34,134 nt of DNA from a virus. The translations under genes were made by a program, and so were the position numbers. The stretch covers positions 1-34,134 of the IMG/VR virus record IMGVR_UViG_3300028394_000017; one strand, given 5' to 3'. Position 1 is the first letter of the stretch, and each line of letters starts with the position of its first letter. The notes under the pieces were generated by a model that worked only from the letters and a program-made list of their open reading frames with translations, had not been told where the DNA came from and did no database searches. Shown here piece by piece: positions 27,880 through 34,134 of this stretch.

Positions 27880-30180
27880 ATGACTGAAAACGGCGCATAC
27901 GAGGGCGAAGACCCAGGCCCGTACTGGCATGACCAGATTGAAACCGCCATCAAGATATTTGATAAGTGGGAAAAGCGTGGGCAAAAGGTAGTCAAGCGGT
28001 ATCGGGATGAGCGTGATGCCATTGAGATGCCGAGGATGAAGTTCAATATCCTTTGGTCAAACATCCAAGTCCTGTTCCCTGCCCTTTACGGTCGCCAAGC
28101 TAAACCCGAAGTTTCACGCCGGTACATGGATCAAGACCCTGTAGGTCGCTTGGCCTCCACAATGCTTGAGCGTGTCATGGAATACGAGACCATGCAATTT
28201 GGTGACTTTGACGCTGCGATGTCTGGTGCGGTGCAGGACAGATTGCTGCCTGGTCGCGGTACAGCGTGGATTCGTTACGAGCCGGTTATTGTCAACGAGC
28301 AGCCCGAGGCAACCGAAACCACAGGGCAGATGGAAGAACCCACCGAGCCGCAGGTTAGTACCGTGGTGGAAGACCCCACAGAGCGCATTGATGCAGCTCA
28401 CAGCCCGATTGATTACGTCTACTGGTCAGACTTCCTACATTCACCTGCTCGCACATGGGATGAGGTTTGGTGGGTAGCTCGAGCGGTTTATATGACCAAG
28501 GACGAGGGTGTAGAGCGCTTTGGTGACGTATTCAAAAACGTTAGCCTGACCAGCTCAAACACCGACATGGACGGCAAAAATCCATTGACCGCCAAGATGA
28601 CCTACGACAAAAAGGCGATGGTCTATGAGATTTGGAACAAGCGCAGCGGTAAGGTTTGCTGGATTGCCAAAGGTTATCCACAGGCATTAGACGAGCGTGA
28701 TGACCCGTTAGAGCTGGAAGAATTCTTTCCATGTCCTAAGCCGTTGATGGCGACCACCACCACTGGCACAATGATCCCTGTACCTGACTACTGTGAGTAC
28801 GAAGATCAGGCGCAGGAGCTAGACAACCTAACGCAACGCATTTACCTGCTGACTAAGGCTTGTAAAGCTGTCGGTGTGTTTAATGCTGAGTTCAAAGAGC
28901 TGGCGCGGATGTTTAGTGAGGGCGTGGACAACAAGCTATTCCCAGTGACTGCATGGGCGGCAATGTCGGAAAAAGGCGGCTTAAAGGGCGCTATCGACAT
29001 GATGGACACATCGCAGATCATTGTGACTTTGCGAGAGTTGTACCAAGCCCGAGAGCAAGTCAAGCAGTCGATTTACGAGATCATGGGCATATCGGACATC
29101 CTGCGCGGATCGTCTAAGGCTCAGGAAACCCTCGGGGCTCAACAGCTCAAAGCCAACTTTGGTAGCCTGCGGTTAAAGAGTAGCCAAGGCGAAGTGGCAA
29201 GGTTTGCGACTGACATCTTTAAGCTCAAAGCACAGATTATTTGTAAGTTTTACCCGCCTGAGCTGATTGTTGAGATGTCAGGTGTGATGAACACACCGGA
29301 CGGTCAAGACCCGCAGATGTTGCAAGCGGCGATTCAGATGCTGTCCAACAGCACAATTCGAGATTTCCACATTGCGGTCGAAGCTGACAGCCTAGCTCAG
29401 ATTGACGAGCAGGCAGAAAAGCAAGGCGCACAAGAAGCGATTCAAGCTATCGGTATGTTCTTGCGTGAGGCAATCCCCATGATTGCCCAAGCGCCCGAGA
29501 CTTTGCCAATGGCCTCTGAGATGCTGTTATTCCTTGTACGCCGATTCAGAGCTGGTCGGGGATTGGAGAGCGCGGTTGAAAGGGCAATGAAAGCCCTGCA
29601 AGACAAGGCAGACGCTGCCAAACAGCAACCGCCTGGCCCACCGCCAGAGATGATGCAAATGCAAGCTGAACAACAGGCCGAGCAAATGCGGATGCAGGCA
29701 CAGGCTCAGACTGAGCAGATGAAAGTGCAAGCGCAAGCCCAGATTGAGCAGGGTAAGGCGCAACTTGAGATGCAAATGCACCAGGCTAAAACTCAGGCAG
29801 AGATGCAATTGGCGCAGATGAAGGCCGAGTTTGAAACCGCAAAACAAAATAATGAGATGCAGATTAAAGCCAGAGAAATGGCGGGAAGGGAAGAATATGA
29901 GCGATGGAAAGCAGAACTTGATGCAGCGACTAAAGTCCTTGTGGCTCAAATTGGCGCAAAAGCTGGGCTTGATCAAGCCGCAATGAGCGCACAACTGGCG
30001 GCATCTGAGGAAGTTGACTCTACTTTGGGTGACGGCATGAGCGAGGCAATCAACCGATTAGCTGATATGCACGGTCAGACATTGGGACAAATTACAGGCG
30101 TGATGCAAGCCATTAGCGCACCCAAACGCATTATTCGTGGGCCAGACGGTCGGGCGGCGGGTGTTGAGATTGCTACATGA
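27880..30180 (+). CDS. Portal protein (P22-like, with coiled-coil barrel)
   Basis: A 766-residue protein, the length of P22-like portals (725 aa in P22). The N-terminal part has WHDQIETAIKIFDKWEKRG and RMKFNILWSNIQVLFPALYG, a strong portal signature; a clip/stem region follows (NLTQRIYLLTKACKAV; ISDILRGSSKAQETLGAQQL near 405-425). Residues about 587-675 are a long Gln/Met/Glu-rich coiled coil, matching the barrel that projects into the capsid and senses DNA fill. It forms the dodecameric ring through which TerL pumps DNA. Confidence 0.93.
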   Translation: MTENGAYEGEDPGPYWHDQIETAIKIFDKWEKRGQKVVKRYRDERDAIEMPRMKFNILWSNIQVLFPALYGRQAKPEVSRRYMDQDPVGRLASTMLERVMEYETMQFGDFDAAMSGAVQDRLLPGRGTAWIRYEPVIVNEQPEATETTGQMEEPTEPQVSTVVEDPTERIDAAHSPIDYVYWSDFLHSPARTWDEVWWVARAVYMTKDEGVERFGDVFKNVSLTSSNTDMDGKNPLTAKMTYDKKAMVYEIWNKRSGKVCWIAKGYPQALDERDDPLELEEFFPCPKPLMATTTTGTMIPVPDYCEYEDQAQELDNLTQRIYLLTKACKAVGVFNAEFKELARMFSEGVDNKLFPVTAWAAMSEKGGLKGAIDMMDTSQIIVTLRELYQAREQVKQSIYEIMGISDILRGSSKAQETLGAQQLKANFGSLRLKSSQGEVARFATDIFKLKAQIICKFYPPELIVEMSGVMNTPDGQDPQMLQAAIQMLSNSTIRDFHIAVEADSLAQIDEQAEKQGAQEAIQAIGMFLREAIPMIAQAPETLPMASEMLLFLVRRFRAGRGLESAVERAMKALQDKADAAKQQPPGPPPEMMQMQAEQQAEQMRMQAQAQTEQMKVQAQAQIEQGKAQLEMQMHQAKTQAEMQLAQMKAEFETAKQNNEMQIKAREMAGREEYERWKAELDAATKVLVAQIGAKAGLDQAAMSAQLAASEEVDSTLGDGMSEAINRLADMHGQTLGQITGVMQAISAPKRIIRGPDGRAAGVEIAT

Positions 30181-32627
30181 GCTTAGTTCTTGCTGATAGG
30201 GTCAGGGAGACCACCACTTCCACAGGCACAGGCACGATAACCCTTGGTGGCGCAGTTTCAGGGTTTCAATCGTTTAGCGTCATTGGCAACAACAACACAA
30301 CCTATTACACAATCTCAGGCGGGACTCAATGGGAGGTAGGAATTGGGACGTATTACGGCGGGACTTTAGCCAGAACAACCGTAATTTCCTCATCCACAGG
30401 CTCAAAACTTGATCTTGCGGCGGGTAGTAAAGATGTATTTGTTACTTATCCTGCGGAAAAGTCAGTTAATCAGGATGCCAATAATCGTGTTTTGATACCT
30501 TACACATCAGGAATAACTGACACAGGTTCTTTAAATGTCGGCAGCGCCACATTACATACAGACTCGGGCGTGATTGCGGGGTTTACCGCTAGTGAACCGT
30601 TATATCTTTACACCAGCTTGCAAAACACCGATTCAGGGGCAACATCGTATGCCAGTTATGCGGTCAATGATGGCGGTCATACGGCTTACGGCGAGCTGGG
30701 AATAAATAACGCAAATTACAGTTATTCAGCAGCAGGGTTTCCCAATAATGGGTTTTCTACGCCATTGGCAAGTTTTGTGGAATCGTATGGTGGCCCATTA
30801 GTTTTAGGTAGTTGGGACAATCAAAAAATCAGTTTTATTGTCAATGGTGCATACAGTACAACAGACGTAATGACCATTAACACCAATGGATCGGTGGCAT
30901 TTAATGGTCAAGTGGGGACTGCGGGGCAGGTTTTGCAAAGCAATGCCACAAGCGCACCGACATGGGTTACCCCAGCTTCGGGCGGCACAGTTACAAGCGT
31001 AAGCGGTACAGGTACGGTCAGCGGTTTAACCTTAACAGGCACGGTAACCAATAGCGGGAATCTAACCCTTGGCGGCTCAATCACAGGATTTGCAACAAGC
31101 GGGGCTAATACCAACCTGACATCTGTGGCGCTGACAACAGGCACGGTTTCAACCGCACCCAGCTCAAGCACCGATATTGTCAACAAGTCCTATGCCGATT
31201 CAATTGCATCTGGCGTTAACTTTCATGCTGCGGCGCAATATGCAACGACAGCGGCTTTATCAGCAAACACATACAACAACGGTTCAAGCGGGGTCGGCGC
31301 AACATTAACTGCTGTGGCAGTTGGTACGCTGATTATTGACAGTTACACGCTAGTTATTGGTGATGTGGGTAAGCGTTTACTGATAAAGAATGAGGCAATT
31401 CAAGCTAATAACGGTGTATATACACTGACTCAAGCGGGGACTGCGTTATTACCGTACATCCTGACAAGGGCAACCGACTATGACACAAGTGGCGCGGGAA
31501 CAAACGAAGTAGATCAAGGTGATTACATACTTGTAATTAGCGGAACAGTCAATGCTAATACATCATGGGTACAGCAAACACCGTTACCGATCACGATTGG
31601 CACGACAAGTATTGTTTTTATTGAGTTTGCCGCAAGTCAAACATACACCGCTGGCACTGGTTTAACCTTAACAACCAATCAGTTTTCGATCACTAACGTG
31701 GGAACAGCGGGGACTTATGGAGCAGCGGCAACCGTCCCAGTCATCACAACAAACGCCCAAGGGCAAGTCAGCTCAGTCACAAACACCGCTATTGCTATTG
31801 CTGGTAGTGCTGTTACTGGGGATATTACTGGTAATGCTGCCAACGTAACAGGTACTGTTGCAATTAATAAAGGTGGAACAGGTCAAACAACACAACAAGC
31901 GGCATTAACAGCACTTTCTGGCACACAAACAAGTGGTCAATATTTACGTTCAAATGGAACAAATACTCTGTTATCTGGAATTCAAGCCGCAGATGTACCA
32001 ACGCTAAACCAAAACACAACAGGAACGGCAACCTTAGCCAAAAGCACTTCAGCATTTACAACTGGCACAGCACAAACCTATACCGCACCTGCAAATACTC
32101 AGTGGGTTAAGGTCACGGTGGTCGGCCCAGGCGGTAACGGCGGCGCGGCAACTGGACAAAGAGCGACAGGCGGCGGTGGTGGCGGTGTGGCAATCAAATG
32201 GCTATCCATGACCGCAGCACAAACCTTGGTCTACACGGTAGGCACAGCATCTGGCACAGCATCTACCGTGGCATCTGGCACGTTAACCATCACCACAATA
32301 ACGGCAAACTCAGGTACAAACGGCACAGGCACTGCTTACGCTAACTCAATTACGGCTGGCGGCGCAGGTGGCACGGCAACTAACGGCGATGTCAACATCA
32401 CTGGTGAACAAGGTGGGTATTCTTACGGTTCAGGCACAACAGTTCAAACTAACTTTGGCGGCAAGGGCGGGGATTGTCCTGGCTTTGGCTCTGGTGGCCC
32501 TGCCGTGGCAATTGTGGCAACCGCAGGCGTACAAGGTCAAGGTTTTGGTGCTGGTGGCGGTGGCGCTCACGGCAACGCAACATCCGCAGCAGGTCGAGGT
32601 GGGATTATTATCTTTGAGGCGTATTGA
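30177..32627 (+). CDS. Tail fibre protein with Gly-rich C-terminal domain
   Basis: An 816-residue protein, Thr/Ser/Gly-rich, mostly beta. The N-terminus (MSLVLADRVRETTTSTGTGT, then GGAVSGFQSFS) is a common fibre attachment module. Middle modules carry repeated strand pairs and SYADSIASGVNFHAAAQYAT followed by DVGKRLLIKNEA, a known phage fibre module. Residues about 640-816 are a Gly-rich domain (GPGGNGGAA, GGGGGGV, GGGGAHG), like the polyglycine adhesin tips of some fibres. Unusually it sits between portal and scaffold genes, and overlaps the portal stop (ATGA). Confidence 0.8.
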   Translation: MSLVLADRVRETTTSTGTGTITLGGAVSGFQSFSVIGNNNTTYYTISGGTQWEVGIGTYYGGTLARTTVISSSTGSKLDLAAGSKDVFVTYPAEKSVNQDANNRVLIPYTSGITDTGSLNVGSATLHTDSGVIAGFTASEPLYLYTSLQNTDSGATSYASYAVNDGGHTAYGELGINNANYSYSAAGFPNNGFSTPLASFVESYGGPLVLGSWDNQKISFIVNGAYSTTDVMTINTNGSVAFNGQVGTAGQVLQSNATSAPTWVTPASGGTVTSVSGTGTVSGLTLTGTVTNSGNLTLGGSITGFATSGANTNLTSVALTTGTVSTAPSSSTDIVNKSYADSIASGVNFHAAAQYATTAALSANTYNNGSSGVGATLTAVAVGTLIIDSYTLVIGDVGKRLLIKNEAIQANNGVYTLTQAGTALLPYILTRATDYDTSGAGTNEVDQGDYILVISGTVNANTSWVQQTPLPITIGTTSIVFIEFAASQTYTAGTGLTLTTNQFSITNVGTAGTYGAAATVPVITTNAQGQVSSVTNTAIAIAGSAVTGDITGNAANVTGTVAINKGGTGQTTQQAALTALSGTQTSGQYLRSNGTNTLLSGIQAADVPTLNQNTTGTATLAKSTSAFTTGTAQTYTAPANTQWVKVTVVGPGGNGGAATGQRATGGGGGGVAIKWLSMTAAQTLVYTVGTASGTASTVASGTLTITTITANSGTNGTGTAYANSITAGGAGGTATNGDVNITGEQGGYSYGSGTTVQTNFGGKGGDCPGFGSGGPAVAIVATAGVQGQGFGAGGGGAHGNATSAAGRGGIIIFEAY

Positions 32628-32980
32628 TGTTTGGCTATACCTCATTTGCTGAGTTACCGTTTGCCACAATCGGCGTTACGGTAACCCCAGCGCCAGAAGT
32701 CTTACTTGGTGGACACTTTGGCTTTGATGAGCGTGATAAGCATTGGGAAGAAGAAAAGCGGCAAGAGGAAAAGCGCAGGGAGAAAATCAAGACCGCCTTG
32801 TTTGGCTTACCGCCAGAAAAGCGTGAGCAGATCACCACAGCGCCAGCCCAAACAATAGATATTGCGGCACAAACAGTAATCACTTATGATGCGATCATGG
32901 TTCAGATTGAGACGCTAAGAAAGCGGATTGAATTTGAACAAGATGAAGAAGATTTTGAGACATTATTGGAGTTTCTTTGA
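32627..32980 (+). CDS. Small protein following fibre, 117 aa
   Basis: The start FGYTSFAELPFATIG is a motif frequent in small phage proteins encoded next to fibre genes (phage .F..AFS...FA.IG type). A charged helical middle EEEKRQEEKRREKIKTALFG and an acidic C-terminus (EFEQDEEDFETLLEFL) follow. ATG 32627 overlaps the fibre stop (TGATG); TTG 32624 is an alternative. The role is unknown. Confidence 0.6.
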   Translation: MFGYTSFAELPFATIGVTVTPAPEVLLGGHFGFDERDKHWEEEKRQEEKRREKIKTALFGLPPEKREQITTAPAQTIDIAAQTVITYDAIMVQIETLRKRIEFEQDEEDFETLLEFL

Positions 32981-33399
32981 AAACAACATGGGTTTTTCCA
33001 TCTGACGGTAGCGAGCCATACGAAAAGACCAGTGGACGGTCTGGTGAATACACCACCGTAATGGGCGACATAGCCCCATTCATGTCCCCTGATGGCAAGA
33101 TGATTGAGGGTAGAAAGCAGTGGCGTGACCATTTAAAGCGCACCGATTCCATTGAGATGGGGCATTCAGATGTTAAGTATGCTCAAGAACAGTGGAACAA
33201 GAAAAAAGAAGTTCACCGCGACCGGCTGCGTGGACAGTTGGCAACCGTGCAAGAGTTTGACCGACCAGGCGCACCGATTTCCCCTGTTAAGATGTCTAAC
33301 CTAAACGTAGAGATGGCAAACCGCCTACACAACCGTCCCATGCCTGAGCGCAAGGAGATGATCAAAATGACCCTCGATCAAATGAAAAGGATGAAGTGA
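32977..33399 (+). CDS. Conserved phage protein, 140 aa, TTG start
   Basis: The only sensible start is TTG 32977 (TTGA overlap with the upstream stop), with GGAG 5 bases upstream. The product has MGDIAPFMSPDGKMIEGRKQ then WRDHLKRTDSIEMGHSDVK (about 30-68), which resembles a family found between portal and scaffold genes of podoviruses, and a basic helical C-terminus (ERKEMIKMTLDQMKRMK). Possibly a head-assembly factor. The function is unknown. Confidence 0.65.
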   Translation: MKTTWVFPSDGSEPYEKTSGRSGEYTTVMGDIAPFMSPDGKMIEGRKQWRDHLKRTDSIEMGHSDVKYAQEQWNKKKEVHRDRLRGQLATVQEFDRPGAPISPVKMSNLNVEMANRLHNRPMPERKEMIKMTLDQMKRMK

Positions 33400-34134
33400 T
33401 GGAAAACGAAGTTGTCGCACCCGACACAGTAGAAACACCAGCACCCGAAACCCCAGCGGTTGAAGCGCCCCAAGCGCCAGCAGAACCGCAAAGCAGAGCC
33501 GATACGATTCGTGAGGCACTGACAAAGACACCTACAAACCGTGGCAAGCACGCTGCCACCCAGCCCCGTGAGGGTGGTAAGTTTGCCCCTAAATTCCCGA
33601 CCGACCAGACCCAAGCACCTCAAATGGCTGAAAAGCCAAGAGCCGAGATGCCCAAAAGCCTGCGCCTTGAGCTGAAAGAACATTGGGAAAAAGCCCCGCC
33701 TGAGTTACAACAAGCCTTTGCCCAGCGGGATGCCGATTACGAAAAGGGCATCACCTCATATAAACAAAGGGACGCAGAGGCACGGGCGATAACCGAACAA
33801 TTTGCACCGTATGAGTGGATTTTAAGGAACGAGAACTCAACACCTGCTCAGGCCATTGGCCCATTGCTACAGACGGCGGCATTGCTTAGAACTGGTACAC
33901 CGCAGCAGAAATCGCAAGCGGTTGCTCAAATGATTCAGCAATTCCAGATTCCTTTAGAGCAAGTGGCTGCTTACTTTGGCGGCGAAGCACCACCACAGCA
34001 AGATTCCCACTACAATCAACTGGCGCAACAAGTACAGCAGCTCACGCAACACATCACGCAGAGCCAGTACGAGGCACAGAAACAGAATGAAAACAGAGCA
34101 CTCTCTGTAATCCAGCAGTTTGCGAGCGACCCCG
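33399..34134 (+). CDS. Scaffold-like protein, N-terminal part (continues at window start)
   Basis: ATG 33399 overlaps the previous stop (TGATG). The open frame runs to the window end and continues in phase at base 3 of the window start, ending at 443: 351 residues in total. The N-terminus is acidic and Pro-rich (APDTVETPAPETPAVEAPQA), followed by KHAATQPREGGKFAP and a long helical region with KSLRLELKEHWEKAPPELQQ and ITSYKQRDAEARAITEQF. This profile is that of a scaffold or capsid-assembly protein next to the major capsid gene. Confidence 0.75.
   Translation, partial: MENEVVAPDTVETPAPETPAVEAPQAPAEPQSRADTIREALTKTPTNRGKHAATQPREGGKFAPKFPTDQTQAPQMAEKPRAEMPKSLRLELKEHWEKAPPELQQAFAQRDADYEKGITSYKQRDAEARAITEQFAPYEWILRNENSTPAQAIGPLLQTAALLRTGTPQQKSQAVAQMIQQFQIPLEQVAAYFGGEAPPQQDSHYNQLAQQVQQLTQHITQSQYEAQKQNENRALSVIQQFASDP
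34012..34134. repeat. Terminal direct repeat, right copy
   Basis: Identical to bases 1-123; see the left copy. The scaffold frame is continuous across it, so one copy must be removed to restore the genome. Confidence 0.95.

Noticed and set aside
29527-29994. A 155-codon minus-strand frame opposite the portal coiled coil
   Set aside because: Leu/His-rich shadow of the repetitive Gln/Met codons of the portal gene; no start signal.
32100-32620. Repeated Gly codons that could be read as a DNA repeat array
   Set aside because: The repeats follow the Gly-rich fibre domain at protein level and have no fixed spacing, so they are neither CRISPR nor a satellite.

Overview
The window is an essentially complete genome of a tailed double-stranded DNA phage (Caudoviricetes), most likely a podovirus. 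The first 123 bases are repeated exactly as the last 123, and one reading frame runs through the join, so the contig closes into a circle of about 34,011 bp (or is a circularly permuted or redundant molecule). The P22-like portal, P22 gp10-like tail protein, several Ala/Gln-rich virion-interior proteins and the lack of a tape-measure or sheath gene point to a short-tailed virion. An embedded Rz/Rz1 pair means a Gram-negative host. The NinB, Erf, YqaJ and DUF1376 gene types suit a proteobacterium, perhaps an aquatic betaproteobacterium, but that is inference. No integrase, CI-type repressor, tRNA gene, polymerase or CRISPR array was recognised.

Layout. Reading from the right part of the window through the circular join: packaging and head genes (small and large terminase, portal, a Gly-rich tail fibre, scaffold; 25984-34134 and 1-443), major capsid and decoration proteins (455-1980), then a cargo cassette of two Maf/MptE-like (DUF115) proteins, a glycosyltransferase domain and a methyltransferase (2019-4815). 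Next come tail connector genes (4812-7865), four virion-interior or ejection-type proteins (8261-12925), a second fibre (13538-14980) and a compact lysis cassette (14990-17208) with stacked small membrane proteins, holin, nested spanins and an M15 endolysin. A self-contained HNH homing element sits antisense exactly at the start codon of the second fibre gene.

Early region. A leftward operon (20147 to 17205) carries Erf annealase, YqaJ-type exonuclease, a possible DNA-binding protein, a winged-helix protein and small membrane or lipoprotein genes. A rightward operon (20293 to 23654) carries a Cro-like regulator, a DUF1376 replication protein with internal iterons, a C5 cytosine methyltransferase overprinted over almost its whole length by a second long frame, a PD-(D/E)XK nuclease, NinB and a YbcO-like nuclease. 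Two matching 7-6-7 inverted repeats lie over the two divergent promoters and look like operators for the Cro-like protein. The early region ends in a promoter followed at once by a strong terminator, resembling the lambdoid pR'-tR' arrangement.

How it works together. Erf plus YqaJ nuclease would give phage recombination. DUF1376 plus iterons would recruit host replication. The methyltransferase would protect or mark phage DNA. TerS/TerL package DNA through the portal, and the lysis cassette opens the cell. The sugar-enzyme cassette placed among virion genes suggests modification of virion or surface glycans. The most interesting items are the overprinted methyltransferase locus, the DUF115/glycosyltransferase/methyltransferase cassette, the homing element that resupplies the start of the gene it splits, and the compact control sites.
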